From: Flavobacteriaceae bacterium
GTDB lineage: Bacteria > Bacteroidota > Bacteroidia > Flavobacteriales > Flavobacteriaceae
Assembly: GCA_021739635.1 (NCBI GenBank)
Contig: JAIPBH010000002.1
Location: 280,310-344,309 of the forward strand
Reading direction: 5' to 3'
Length of the DNA stretch: 64,000 nucleotides
The notes beneath the pieces are model-generated. The model worked only from the letters and a program-made list of their open reading frames with translations. It was not told the DNA's origin and did no database searches. How positions within the stretch are numbered: position 1 is the stretch's first letter; every line of letters starts with the position of its first letter. A program made the translations under genes and the position numbers. Of this stretch, positions 8,803 to 18,527 are shown piece by piece.

Positions 8803-10758
8803 ATGATATTAAAATATTTCCAAACGGTATTATTCATTTTATTAGTATCTATTGTAAAAGGTCAAACAGCTTCAGATGAGGTGCTTTTTACTATTGATAA
8901 TGAACCTGTTTACTCTTCAGAATTTATTAGAGTGTACAATAAAAACCTAGATCTTGTTCAAGATGAATCTCAAAAAAATGTAGATGAATATCTAAATCTG
9001 TTCACTAATTATAAACTTAAGATAAAAGAAGCAAATTCATTAGAACTTCAAAAAAAGCAATCTTACATCAGTGAACTAGATAGTTATAAAAAGCAATTAG
9101 CTAAAAATTTTATGACAGACACTAAGGTTACTGAAGCTTTAGTTGAAGAAGCCTATGATAGAATTTCTTTTGAAGTTAAAGCAAATCATATATTGGTGCG
9201 TTTAGATGAAAACGCAAGTCCACAAGATACCTTGGTTGCTTATAATAATATTGTAAAGATTAGAGAACGTACTTTAAATGAAGGTTTTGAAAAGCTAATG
9301 AAAGAAGTGCATAATGGTCAAACACTTTTTGGTGAAGAATTAGGTTATTTTTCTGGTTTTAGAATGGTTTATGCATTTGAAAACGCAGCTTTTAACACCA
9401 ATGTTGGAGAAATATCTCAACCTTTTAGAACACGTTTTGGCTATCATATTGTAAAAGTATATGATAAAAGAAAATCAAGAGGCGAAGTTACCATTGCTCA
9501 CATCATGGTAAAAACAAAACCACAAGATTCTATTTCTGATTCTGCTGAAATAAGAATTAATGATATTTATAAAAAAATAAAACAAGGCGAAGATTTTGAA
9601 TCACTTGCCAAACAATTTTCTGAAGATGGAAGCACATCAAACAAAGGAGGTATGTTAGCGCCTTTTTCTGCGGGTCAATTAAGTGCTCAAGTATTTGAAG
9701 ATGCTGCTTTTGGTTTACAGCAAATTGGTGATGTTTCAAAACCAATAAAAACACAATATGGCTGGCATATTTTAAAATTATATGATAAAAAACCAGTACA
9801 ACCTTTTCTAGATTTGAAGCCAGAATTAGAAATGAAAGTAAAACGTGATGAACGCTCTCGTTTAATAGATAATGCTTTAATTAATAAACTAAAAGAACAT
9901 TATCATGTAAGTAGTGAACAACCGGCTTTAAATTATTTTTCGTCAATTTTAAATGCTGATTATTTTAAACACTCTTGGGTTTTACCAGCAGATTTTAAAG
10001 GTGAAAAACCTTTAGTTAGCATAGAAGATAAACAACTTACATATCAAGATTTTGGAGATTTTTTAATAAAAAATCAGCGTAGTGTGCAAGGAAAATTATC
10101 TTTTAATAAAATTGTTTCTGCACAATACGAAGCCTTTTTAGGAATTAATTTAACTCAATATCAAGAAGAACATTTAGAAGAAGAAAATAAAGATTATGCA
10201 AACATAGTCCAAGAATATAGAGATGGATTGCTATTATTTGATTTGATGGAAACAACCATTTGGAATGCTTCTAGAACAGATTCAGTAGCTATACAAAACT
10301 ATTATGATGAGCATAAGAGCAGTTATATGTGGACAGAAAGAGTACATGCCGTTGTAGTATCTTCATCAAATGAAAGTGTATTAAAAAAGGTATCTAAATT
10401 ACTGGAGAAAGGAACAGATCCAGAAGACATAAAAACCATGTTTAATATAAACAATCAAGTTAATGTTATCTTTACTTCAGGTCTTATGAATACTCAAGAC
10501 CAAGCATTACCTTCAGAGTTTGAATTTAAAAAAGGACTTTCAAAAATTTATAAACACAACAATAGTTTTGTGGTTGTTCAAGTTAAAGATATATATCCAA
10601 TAACACAAAAGTCACTTGATGAGGCAAAAGGCAATGTAATTGCTGATTATCAATTGTATAAAGAAAGTATTTGGATTCAAGAATTAAAAGATAAATACAA
10701 GGTTAGTTTAAATCAAGAGGCTTTAAATCATGTAAAGACTTTAATTAATAATCAATAG
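8803..10758 (+). CDS. Periplasmic peptidylprolyl isomerase with two parvulin domains
   Basis: A 651-residue exported protein: signal peptide to about residue 21 (MILKYFQTVLFILLVSIVKGQ), a SurA/PpiD-like helical chaperone region, then two parvulin (PpiC) domains at about 126-222 (KANHILVRLDEN...FRTRFGYHIVKVYD) and 228-329 (IAHIMVKTKP...IKTQYGWHILKLYD). Each domain has the usual GEELGYFSGF or GGMLAPFSAG core and the closing GYHIVK/GWHILK strand. The remaining ~320 residues are a mostly helical extension without a domain I can name. It should assist folding of outer-membrane proteins in the periplasm. The next gene starts on the base after its stop codon, so it heads an operon of three folding factors and a MoxR ATPase. 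Confidence 0.9.
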   Translation: MILKYFQTVLFILLVSIVKGQTASDEVLFTIDNEPVYSSEFIRVYNKNLDLVQDESQKNVDEYLNLFTNYKLKIKEANSLELQKKQSYISELDSYKKQLAKNFMTDTKVTEALVEEAYDRISFEVKANHILVRLDENASPQDTLVAYNNIVKIRERTLNEGFEKLMKEVHNGQTLFGEELGYFSGFRMVYAFENAAFNTNVGEISQPFRTRFGYHIVKVYDKRKSRGEVTIAHIMVKTKPQDSISDSAEIRINDIYKKIKQGEDFESLAKQFSEDGSTSNKGGMLAPFSAGQLSAQVFEDAAFGLQQIGDVSKPIKTQYGWHILKLYDKKPVQPFLDLKPELEMKVKRDERSRLIDNALINKLKEHYHVSSEQPALNYFSSILNADYFKHSWVLPADFKGEKPLVSIEDKQLTYQDFGDFLIKNQRSVQGKLSFNKIVSAQYEAFLGINLTQYQEEHLEEENKDYANIVQEYRDGLLLFDLMETTIWNASRTDSVAIQNYYDEHKSSYMWTERVHAVVVSSSNESVLKKVSKLLEKGTDPEDIKTMFNINNQVNVIFTSGLMNTQDQALPSEFEFKKGLSKIYKHNNSFVVVQVKDIYPITQKSLDEAKGNVIADYQLYKESIWIQELKDKYKVSLNQEALNHVKTLINNQ

Positions 10759-11613
10759 GTGCAAAACAAAATATACATACTCCTTTTTATTTCAACCTTA
10801 ACTTCATGTACCTTTTTTTTTAAAGAAACAGACGATAAAGTTAAGGTCGCTAGAGTTAATGACACCTATTTGTATTATGATGATATTAAAGATTTAGTTT
10901 CAGAAGGTACCACTAAAGAAGATAGTATTTTATTAGTCCAAAATTTTATTAATAGATGGGCAACACAACAATTATTTGTTGATGGTGCTATGATAAATTT
11001 AAGCGAATCTCAACAAGAAACATTTAATAAATTGGTAAATCAATACAAAAATGATTTATACACCAAAGCTTATATAGAAGCCTTAGTAAAAAGAAGCATT
11101 GATACAACTGTTACTAATGAAGAAGCTAAAGAGTTTTATCAAGACAATCAAGAAATTTTTAAACTAAACGAAGATCTTATAAAATTTAGGTATATACATG
11201 TTGATGAAAACATGATAGATTTTAAAAAAATTCAAGAAAAATTTATGCGCTTTAATAAAAAGGATAAAAAATTGTTAGACTCTATATCTATTCAGTTTAA
11301 ATCGTATTCATTAAATGACACCATTTGGATAAAAGTTAGTCAAGTAATTGATAAAATTTCAATTATAACTCCAGAAAATAAAAATGAACTGTTAAAAAAA
11401 TCTAATTTTGTACAACTCAAAGATTCATTAGGAGTATATTTGATGCAGATTAATGATGTGTTGTTGCGAAGTGATACGGCTCCATTAGAGTATGTAAAAC
11501 CAACTATAGACCAAATAGTCATTAACAAAAGAAAACTCGAACTTATTAAAGAATTAGAAAAAGATATCACCAAGGATGCCATTAAAAACAAACAATTTGA
11601 AGTTTACAATTAA
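10759..11613 (+). CDS. Lipoprotein with SurA-like chaperone region, no recognisable PPIase domain
   Basis: A 284-residue predicted lipoprotein. The lipobox LTSC places the lipidated cysteine at residue 17. The body is charged and helical, with a SurA/PpiD N-domain-like pattern (KVARVNDTYLYYDDIKDLV, then helices to about residue 110) but no clear parvulin core. It starts with GTG immediately after the stop of the preceding gene and overlaps the following reading frame, so it is translated as part of the folding operon. It may hold unfolded outer-membrane proteins at the membrane without isomerase activity. Related proteins are often labelled peptidylprolyl isomerase, which the sequence does not support directly. 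Confidence 0.75.
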   Translation: MQNKIYILLFISTLTSCTFFFKETDDKVKVARVNDTYLYYDDIKDLVSEGTTKEDSILLVQNFINRWATQQLFVDGAMINLSESQQETFNKLVNQYKNDLYTKAYIEALVKRSIDTTVTNEEAKEFYQDNQEIFKLNEDLIKFRYIHVDENMIDFKKIQEKFMRFNKKDKKLLDSISIQFKSYSLNDTIWIKVSQVIDKISIITPENKNELLKKSNFVQLKDSLGVYLMQINDVLLRSDTAPLEYVKPTIDQIVINKRKLELIKELEKDITKDAIKNKQFEVYN

Positions 11614-13063
11614 TTTGAAACACATACTAGCTTTATCTCTTACATTTATAACCATAAATTTTATATCTGCCCAAGAAATTATTCAAGAGGCGTCGGTTAA
11701 TGATAGCATTAAAGCTATTGATGACATCAAAACTGTACAAACAGCAACTATAGATACAACCAAAACATTTGTTGCAAAAAAGGTTGATGGTGTAGCTGCG
11801 GTTGTAGGAGATTATATTCTTTTAGATTCTGATGTAGACAAATCATATTTACAATTACAAGCACAAGGTGTTAATACTTCCGATATTCCTCGTTGCCAGT
11901 TATTTGGAAAATTATTAGAAGATAAGCTATATGCTCATCACGCCATTCAAGATAGTTTACCAGTTTCTGATACCGAAATTCGTCAAAACATTGATTACCA
12001 AATCCAACAGTTTCTTCAGTCAACAAATGGCTCTATGGATAAACTTTTAGAAATCTATAAAAAAGATGACGAAAAAAGCCTAAGAGAAGAAATGTTTGAA
12101 ATCAACAAAAGCAACGAATTAGCAAGAAAAATGCAAGCTAAAATTGTTGAAGATGTAGAGGTTACTCCAGAAGAAGTAAGAGATTTTTTTAATAAAATAC
12201 CTAAAGAAGATAGACCAACTTTTGGAACAGAACTTAAAGTAGCTCAAATAGTTGTTGAACCCAAAGTTGCACAAGAAGAAAAACAACGCATTATAGATCA
12301 ATTAAAACAATTTAGAGCAGATGTTTTAGAAAACGGTGCTAGTTTCCGTTCAAAAGTAGTGCTATATGGCGAAGATCCAGGCTTAAAACAATCGGGTTAT
12401 AAATACACTTTAAATAGAAAGAAACCTAGAATGGTTAAAGAATTCAGGCAAGCTGCTTTTTCGCTCCAAGAAGGAGAGATTTCTGAGCCTTTTGAAACAG
12501 AATTTGGTTTTCATATAGTGTATTGTGAAAAAATTAGAGGTCAAGAATATGATGTAAGCCATATTCTTTTAATTCCAAAAGTATCAACAGATGCTATTAA
12601 AGAAGCTAAAGAACGCATTGATAAAATTAGAAAACGTATTGTTGATGGCGATATTTCATTTGCCGATGCAGCTAAAGAATCAAGTGATGAAAAAGAAACC
12701 AGAAATGATGGTGGACAACTTATAAATCCTGAAACTCAAGATTATAATTTTGAATTAACCAGAATGGATCCTGAATTATATGCTCAAATTCAAAACTTAA
12801 AAGATGGAGAAGTGAGTTTAGTTCAAACTGAAAAAGATAGAACAGATAAAATTAAATTTAAAATTCTTACTGTTACTGATAGAGTAGATGAGCATGAAGC
12901 TGATTATGCACGAGATTATTTAAAGATTAAGAATCAGGCTCTTAATGAAAAAAAGTTAAAGGCTATTGAAACTTGGCAAAACGAAAAAATAAAAGATACT
13001 TATATAAAAATAAGTGGTTCTAATAGAGATTGTGATTTTGCTAGCAATTGGTTAAAAAAATAA
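11576..13063 (+). CDS. surA: SurA-like periplasmic peptidylprolyl isomerase
   Basis: A product of up to 495 residues with signal peptide (HILALSLTFITINFISAQ), a SurA N-terminal chaperone region starting at KKVDGVAAVVGDYILLDSD, and two parvulin-type domains at about 220-320 (VAQIVVEPKV...EFGFHIVYCEKI) and 327-438 (VSHILLIPKVS...DGGQLINPE). It resembles E. coli SurA in order of parts: N-domain, P1, P2, C-terminal helix. It should chaperone outer-membrane proteins. Two starts are possible: ATG at 11576, overlapping the lipoprotein gene by 38 bases, or TTG at 11615, one base after that gene's stop. The TTG gives a more compact signal peptide; I list the ATG. MoxR follows after 4 bases. Confidence 0.88.
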   Translation: MPLKTNNLKFTINLKHILALSLTFITINFISAQEIIQEASVNDSIKAIDDIKTVQTATIDTTKTFVAKKVDGVAAVVGDYILLDSDVDKSYLQLQAQGVNTSDIPRCQLFGKLLEDKLYAHHAIQDSLPVSDTEIRQNIDYQIQQFLQSTNGSMDKLLEIYKKDDEKSLREEMFEINKSNELARKMQAKIVEDVEVTPEEVRDFFNKIPKEDRPTFGTELKVAQIVVEPKVAQEEKQRIIDQLKQFRADVLENGASFRSKVVLYGEDPGLKQSGYKYTLNRKKPRMVKEFRQAAFSLQEGEISEPFETEFGFHIVYCEKIRGQEYDVSHILLIPKVSTDAIKEAKERIDKIRKRIVDGDISFADAAKESSDEKETRNDGGQLINPETQDYNFELTRMDPELYAQIQNLKDGEVSLVQTEKDRTDKIKFKILTVTDRVDEHEADYARDYLKIKNQALNEKKLKAIETWQNEKIKDTYIKISGSNRDCDFASNWLKK

Positions 13064-13067
13064 AAAT

Positions 13068-14021
13068 ATGTCAGATGTAGCTGCCGTAGAACAATTTGTA
13101 AAACAATATAAAGATTTAAAATCTGAAATAGCCAAAGTAATTGTTGGACAAGATGAGGTTGTAAATCAAATCTTAATTTCAATTTTTTCTGGCGGTCATG
13201 CCTTACTTATTGGTGTTCCTGGCTTAGCAAAAACATTAATGGTTAATACCATTGCTCAAGCCTTAGGGTTAGATTTTAAACGTATTCAATTCACACCAGA
13301 TTTAATGCCTAGTGATATTTTAGGAAGCGAAATATTAGATGAAAACAGGCATTTCCATTTTGTTAAAGGCCCAATTTTTGCAAATATCATACTAGCTGAT
13401 GAAATTAACAGAACACCACCAAAAACTCAAGCAGCTTTACTAGAAGCCATGCAAGAGCGTTCAGTTACTGTTGCAGGACATCATTATGACTTAAGTTTAC
13501 CATATTTTGTATTGGCTACTCAAAATCCAATCGAACAAGAAGGAACTTACCCATTACCAGAAGCTCAATTAGATAGGTTTATGTTTGCTGTTAACTTAGA
13601 CTATCCTTCTTTTGAGGAAGAAGTGCAAGTAGTTAAATCAACAACGAATGACAATAAAGAAAAAGTAAATCCACTTTTTACAGCACAACAAATTGTAGAT
13701 ATTCAGCATCTTATTCGCCGAATTCCAGTAACCGACAATGTTATTGAATATGCTGTAACTATGGTTGGCAAAACGCGTCCAAATGGTAAATCAGCAAGCG
13801 ATTTGGTTAAAAATTATTTAGATTGGGGAGCAGGACCAAGAGCTTCACAAAATTTAATCTTGGCAGCCAAAACACATGCGGTCATTCATGGTAAATTTTC
13901 ACCTGATATAGAAAATGTTCAAGCGGTTGCAAGTAGTATTTTAAGACATAGAATCATAAAAAATTATAAAGCAGAAGCTGAAGGAATTACAGATGATTTT
14001 ATTATTAAAAGCTTGTTTTAA
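13068..14021 (+). CDS. MoxR-family AAA+ ATPase
   Basis: A 317-residue MoxR ATPase. Walker A is GVPGLAKT (residues 49-56), Walker B is ILADEINR with D111-E112, followed by the sensor-type segments PPKTQAALLEAMQERSVT and LATQNPIEQEGTYPLPEAQLDRF. MoxR proteins act as chaperone-like ATPases that usually insert metal or mature a partner with a von Willebrand A domain. Here no VWA, DUF58 or Bat gene follows; instead the gene closes a run of periplasmic folding factors with 4 bases between it and the surA-like gene. The link to envelope folding is inferred from this order only. It ends normally in the MoxR C-terminal lid. Confidence 0.92.
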   Translation: MSDVAAVEQFVKQYKDLKSEIAKVIVGQDEVVNQILISIFSGGHALLIGVPGLAKTLMVNTIAQALGLDFKRIQFTPDLMPSDILGSEILDENRHFHFVKGPIFANIILADEINRTPPKTQAALLEAMQERSVTVAGHHYDLSLPYFVLATQNPIEQEGTYPLPEAQLDRFMFAVNLDYPSFEEEVQVVKSTTNDNKEKVNPLFTAQQIVDIQHLIRRIPVTDNVIEYAVTMVGKTRPNGKSASDLVKNYLDWGAGPRASQNLILAAKTHAVIHGKFSPDIENVQAVASSILRHRIIKNYKAEAEGITDDFIIKSLF

Positions 14022-14044
14022 ACATAAAACCACTGTAAAACTCT

Positions 14045-15184
14045 ATGTATATTGATTATAAACATAGAATTTTTGGTTTAGATGTAATACGAGCTATAGC
14101 AATTCTTTTAGTTTTAATTTCACATTCTACATTTTTACTTTTTCCAACACAAAATAATTTAGTACTAACTCTTATTCGATTTTTTGGCACTATTGGAGTA
14201 GATTTATTTTTTGTTTTAAGTGGTTTTTTAATAGGAAGAATAATACTAAAACAACTTCAAAAAGAGAAAATATCTTTCAATGAATTATTGTATTTTTGGA
14301 TAAGACGCTGGTTTAGAACTTTACCAAATTATTTCTTTGTACTAATATTAAATATCATTTTGTTTTTCATTTTATATGGAGAAGTAATACAAGGTATAGG
14401 ATATTATTTTGTTTTTCTTCAAAATTTTGCAAGTGAACAACCAGATTTTTTTACTGAATCATGGAGTTTGTCAATTGAAGAATATGCATACGTCATTGGT
14501 CCTTTATTATTGTATGTTTTTCTTTTTCTGTTTAAAAAGGTTTCTAAAAAAAAATTATTTCTTATTGTAACATTACTTGTTATATTATTAATAACTTTTT
14601 TAAGATATAAATTTCATCTGCATCAAATAATATTAACAGACCATGAATGGAGTCAACAGTTAAGAAAAGTTGTTATCTATAGAATGGATAGCATTTATTA
14701 TGGCTTTATTGGGGCCTATATTTCTATGAATTATAATTCATTTTGGTTAAAATTTAAAAATTGGAGTTTAATTTCTAGTATCCTTTTATTTTTTGGAATG
14801 CACTTATTTATTTTTTGGTTTAAGTTGCTTCCTAATAATACTGGTTTATTTTATAATGTGTTTTATTTACCTTTAATATCAATAAGTTTGCTTATGGTTT
14901 TTCCTGTTTTTTCAAGTTGGGTAAGTGGACATTTGTTAAAAAAAACTATGACATCAATAAGTATTTTGTCTTATGCAATCTATTTAATTAATTACTCAAT
15001 TGTTTTATTAACAATTCAATATTTTTTTAATTTAGACGATGCTTCTAACATCTTTAAATTTTTAGTTTTAATATTATTTTGGTTTTTAACATTCAGTTTG
15101 TCTTACCTTCTTTATTTGTTTTTTGAAAAGCCAACTACAGATTTTAGAAATTTGCCAATTATTAAACAGAAATTTACTAATTAA
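14045..15184 (+). CDS. Membrane acyltransferase, OafA/YrhL family (acyltransferase 3)
   Basis: A 379-residue polytopic protein with about ten hydrophobic helices. The start is typical of the acyltransferase 3 family: GLDVIRAIAILLVLISHS, containing the conserved Arg and His of the acyl-transfer site, then GVDLFFVLSGFLIGRI and WSLSIEEYAY, the other family landmarks. Such enzymes move acetyl or similar groups from the cytoplasm onto surface sugars such as O-antigen or peptidoglycan. No polysaccharide genes are nearby. The gene is notably T-rich in its coding strand and stands between moxR and aconitase, followed by ~180 bases of very AT-rich sequence. This could reflect a recent insertion or simply its membrane-protein composition. 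Confidence 0.9.
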   Translation: MYIDYKHRIFGLDVIRAIAILLVLISHSTFLLFPTQNNLVLTLIRFFGTIGVDLFFVLSGFLIGRIILKQLQKEKISFNELLYFWIRRWFRTLPNYFFVLILNIILFFILYGEVIQGIGYYFVFLQNFASEQPDFFTESWSLSIEEYAYVIGPLLLYVFLFLFKKVSKKKLFLIVTLLVILLITFLRYKFHLHQIILTDHEWSQQLRKVVIYRMDSIYYGFIGAYISMNYNSFWLKFKNWSLISSILLFFGMHLFIFWFKLLPNNTGLFYNVFYLPLISISLLMVFPVFSSWVSGHLLKKTMTSISILSYAIYLINYSIVLLTIQYFFNLDDASNIFKFLVLILFWFLTFSLSYLLYLFFEKPTTDFRNLPIIKQKFTN

Positions 15185-15367
15185 ATTGATGATTATACAA
15201 TTTTTAATATCCATAATTGTTAAAATATCAATGATATAATTATTTTATATAACTATAATAAATTACCATAAATCATTACTGTATTACTGGTTTTATTTTT
15301 TAAACTTTATATAAATTTCGTAATTTGCATTACTTTTTATTAATACAAATTAAAACAAAACAAACTC

Positions 15368-17638
15368 ATGGCATTTGACATTGATATGATTAAAGGTGTT
15401 TACACCAAAATGGTTGAACGCGTTGATAAAGCACGTAATATTGTAGGTAGACCATTAACACTTTCTGAAAAGATTTTATATTCTCATCTTTGGGATGGAA
15501 ACCCTACTAAAGCATTTGAAAGAGGAAAAGATTATGTGGATTTTGCACCAGACCGTATTGCGTGTCAAGATGCAACGGCTCAAATGGCTTTGTTACAATT
15601 TATGCAAGCAGGAAAATCTAAAGTTGCAGTACCTACAACAGTTCATTGTGACCACTTAATTCAGGCTAAAGAAGGAGCTGCTATTGATTTAAAACATGCT
15701 AATTCTGTAAGTAGTGAAGTATTTAACTTTTTAGAGTCTGTTTCAAATAAATATGGTATTGGTTTCTGGAAACCAGGAGCTGGTATTATTCATCAAGTAG
15801 TTTTAGAAAATTATGCGTTTCCTGGAGGAATGATGATTGGGACTGATTCGCACACAGTAAATGCAGGAGGTTTAGGAATGATTGCTATTGGTGTTGGTGG
15901 AGCTGATGCTGTTGATGTAATGGCTGGTATGGCTTGGGAATTAAAGTTTCCTAAATTGATAGGTGTTAAGTTAACAGGTAAATTATCTGGTTGGACAGCT
16001 CCAAAGGATGTTATTTTAAAAGTAGCAGAGATTCTTACAGTAAAAGGAGGAACTGGAGCAGTTGTTGAATACTTTGGACCAGGTGCTATAGCTATGTCTT
16101 GTACCGGTAAAGGAACCATTTGTAATATGGGTGCTGAAATAGGAGCAACCACATCTACTTTTGGGTATGATGAGTCCATGGAGCGTTATTTACGTTCTAC
16201 AAACAGAGCCGATGTTGCTGATGCGGCAAACGCTGTTAAAGGATATCTTACTGCTGATGCTGAAGTTTATGCAAGTCCAGAAAAATATTTCGACCAAGTT
16301 ATTGAAATCAATTTATCAGAATTAGGCCCCTTATTAAACGGACCTTTCACACCAGATTTATCAACAACAGTTGGTAAAGAAATGTCTGAAAAAGCAAAAG
16401 CTAATGATTGGCCAATGGCAGTTGAATGGGGATTAATTGGTTCTTGTACCAACTCTTCTTACGAAGATTTATCTCGTGCTTCATCCATTGCACAACAAGC
16501 TTTAGATAAAGGAGTTAAAATGAAAGCAGAATTAGGTATTAATCCAGGTTCTGAGCAAGTTAGGTACACTGCAGAAAGAGATGGCATTCTTCAAATTTTC
16601 GAAAAATTAGATGCTAAAATATTTACCAATGCATGTGGACCATGTATTGGTCAATGGGCACGTTATAGCGATCCTAAAAATGCACCAAAAAACAGTATAG
16701 TACATTCTTTTAACAGAAACTTTGCTAAGAGAGCAGATGGTAATCCAAATACGCATGCTTTTGTGGCTTCACCAGAAATTACGGCAGCCATTGCAATTGC
16801 AGGTCGATTAGATTTTAATCCAATGACTGATAAGTTAATTAACGAAAAAGGAGAAGAAGTGATGTTTGATGAACCAACTGGATGGGAATTACCTCCAAAA
16901 GGTTTTGATGTAAAAGACAATGGATATTTGGCTCCTGAAGCAGATGGTAGTCATGTTCAAGTTAAAGTTGCAGAAGATTCTGAGCGTTTACAACTATTAG
17001 AGCCTTTTCAACCTATTGGAAATTCTATAAATGGCGCTAAATTATTAATTAAAGCTTTTGGAAAATGTACCACAGATCATATTAGTATGGCTGGACCTTG
17101 GTTACGTTTCCGTGGACATTTAGATAATATTTCTAACAACTGTTTAATTGGTGCTGTAAATGCATACAATCAACAAACAAATTTTGTAAAAAACCAATTA
17201 ACAGGTGAATATGGTGGTGTACCAGATGTACAACGTCAATATAAAGCTAAAGGTATTAAAACTATTGTTGTGGGTGATCATAACTATGGTGAAGGTTCTT
17301 CAAGAGAGCATGCAGCCATGGAACCAAGATTTTTAGGTGTTGCTGCAGTTATTGTAAAATCGTTTGCTCGTATTCATGAAACAAACCTTAAAAAACAAGG
17401 TATGTTAGGTTTAACATTTGCTAATGAAGCTGATTACGATTTAATTCAAGAAGATGATACTTTCAACTTTATTGATTTAAATGCATTTGCTCCAGGTAAA
17501 CAATTAACACTTGAAGCAGTTCATACAGATGGAAGTAAAAATCTTATAAAATTAAATCACACTTATAATCAATCACAAATTGATTGGTATAATGCAGGTT
17601 CTGCTTTAAACTTAATTAAAAGACAAAATGCATCTTAA
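15368..17638 (+). CDS. acn: Aconitate hydratase
   Basis: A 756-residue TCA-cycle enzyme interconverting citrate and isocitrate. It is of the mitochondrial type (starting [21 protein letters not shown]). The [4Fe-4S] ligands are Cys360 in IGSCTNSS and Cys423/Cys426 in [10 protein letters not shown]. Substrate segments [10 protein letters not shown] and [15 protein letters not shown] lie in the first half, and the swivel domain carries [19 protein letters not shown]. Length is normal for this type. A near-consensus -7 (TAATTTG at 15321-15327) lies 40 bases upstream. A strong terminator follows at 17661, so it is probably a single-gene transcript. Confidence 0.97.
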   Translation: MAFDIDMIKGVYTKMVERVDKARNIVGRPLTLSEKILYSHLWDGNPTKAFERGKDYVDFAPDRIACQDATAQMALLQFMQAGKSKVAVPTTVHCDHLIQAKEGAAIDLKHANSVSSEVFNFLESVSNKYGIGFWKPGAGIIHQVVLENYAFPGGMMIGTDSHTVNAGGLGMIAIGVGGADAVDVMAGMAWELKFPKLIGVKLTGKLSGWTAPKDVILKVAEILTVKGGTGAVVEYFGPGAIAMSCTGKGTICNMGAEIGATTSTFGYDESMERYLRSTNRADVADAANAVKGYLTADAEVYASPEKYFDQVIEINLSELGPLLNGPFTPDLSTTVGKEMSEKAKANDWPMAVEWGLIGSCTNSSYEDLSRASSIAQQALDKGVKMKAELGINPGSEQVRYTAERDGILQIFEKLDAKIFTNACGPCIGQWARYSDPKNAPKNSIVHSFNRNFAKRADGNPNTHAFVASPEITAAIAIAGRLDFNPMTDKLINEKGEEVMFDEPTGWELPPKGFDVKDNGYLAPEADGSHVQVKVAEDSERLQLLEPFQPIGNSINGAKLLIKAFGKCTTDHISMAGPWLRFRGHLDNISNNCLIGAVNAYNQQTNFVKNQLTGEYGGVPDVQRQYKAKGIKTIVVGDHNYGEGSSREHAAMEPRFLGVAAVIVKSFARIHETNLKKQGMLGLTFANEADYDLIQEDDTFNFIDLNAFAPGKQLTLEAVHTDGSKNLIKLNHTYNQSQIDWYNAGSALNLIKRQNAS

Positions 17639-17660
17639 TTAAAGATGATTATGAATATAA

Positions 17661-17688
17661 AAATCCAGCTTATTGCTGGATTTTTTGT
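17661..17688 (+). terminator. Intrinsic terminator of aconitase
   Basis: AAATCCAGC (17661-17669) pairs with GCTGGATTT (17675-17683) around a 5-base loop and continues into a T run (ttttttgttt). This is a classical rho-independent terminator. It contains the TTG at 17673 from which the mazG frame could formally be extended, which argues against that start. Confidence 0.88.
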
Positions 17689-17747
17689 TTTCAAGGCTTT
17701 TAAATAAAATCATATATAATTGTACTTTTACAAAAACACTTTTTAAA

Positions 17748-18521
17748 ATGAATACTCGCGAAAATCAACTGAAAGCTTTTGATAGATTATTAACCATCAT
17801 GGACGAATTACGTGAAGGTTGTCCTTGGGATAAAAAACAAACTATGGAAAGTTTACGTCATTTAACTATTGAAGAAACCTATGAGTTGGGTGACGCTATT
17901 TTAGACAATGATTTAGAAGAAGTAAAAAAAGAATTAGGTGATGTTTTACTGCATATTGTGTTTTATTCTAGAATTGGAAGTGAAACTAATGATTTTGACA
18001 TTGCTGATGTTTGTAATAGTATTTGTGAAAAGTTAATAAGCAGACATCCACATATTTATGGAGATGTAAAAGTTGAAAACGAAGACGATGTAAAACGAAA
18101 TTGGGAGAACCTGAAACTGAAAGAAGGAAAGAAAAGTGTTTTAGAAGGAGTTCCAAACAGTTTACCAGCATTAGTAAAGGCGAACAGAATTCAAGAAAAA
18201 GTAGCAGGCGTGGGTTTTGATTGGGAAGAACCAAATCAGGTTTGGGAAAAAGTAGAAGAGGAACTTCAGGAGTTCAAGATTGAAGTCGATAAAGGTAATC
18301 AAGATGCTATAGAGAGTGAATTTGGTGATGTACTTTTCTCAATGGTAAATTATGCTAGATTTTTAAATATTAATCCCGAAAATGCTTTAGAGCGTACCAA
18401 TAAAAAATTTTCAAAACGCTTTCAATACCTTGAAGAAAAGGCAAAATCTATAAACAAGTCGTTAAAGGATATGACACTTTCTGAAATGGATGTGTTTTGG
18501 GAGGAAGGAAAAAAAATCTAA
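17748..18521 (+). CDS. mazG: Nucleoside triphosphate pyrophosphohydrolase MazG
   Basis: A 257-residue enzyme hydrolysing NTPs and dNTPs to monophosphates and pyrophosphate, part of nucleotide pool cleaning. It has two MazG domains: the first with LREGCPWDKKQTMESL, EETYELGDAI and EVKKELGDVLLHIVFYSR, the second with EEELQEFKIE and ESEFGDVLFSMVNYAR. The paired Glu and Asp residues bind Mg2+. The EExxE arrangement is degenerate in the first half and clear in the second, as in E. coli MazG. The reading frame extends back to a TTG at 17673, but that lies inside the aconitase terminator, so the ATG at 17748 is used. The next gene starts 6 bases after its stop. Confidence 0.93.
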   Translation: MNTRENQLKAFDRLLTIMDELREGCPWDKKQTMESLRHLTIEETYELGDAILDNDLEEVKKELGDVLLHIVFYSRIGSETNDFDIADVCNSICEKLISRHPHIYGDVKVENEDDVKRNWENLKLKEGKKSVLEGVPNSLPALVKANRIQEKVAGVGFDWEEPNQVWEKVEEELQEFKIEVDKGNQDAIESEFGDVLFSMVNYARFLNINPENALERTNKKFSKRFQYLEEKAKSINKSLKDMTLSEMDVFWEEGKKI

Positions 18522-18527
18522 TTGAAA

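Noticed and set aside
17673..17747. TTG start extending mazG by 25 codons
   Set aside because: It lies inside the aconitase terminator hairpin and the added residues do not fit MazG.
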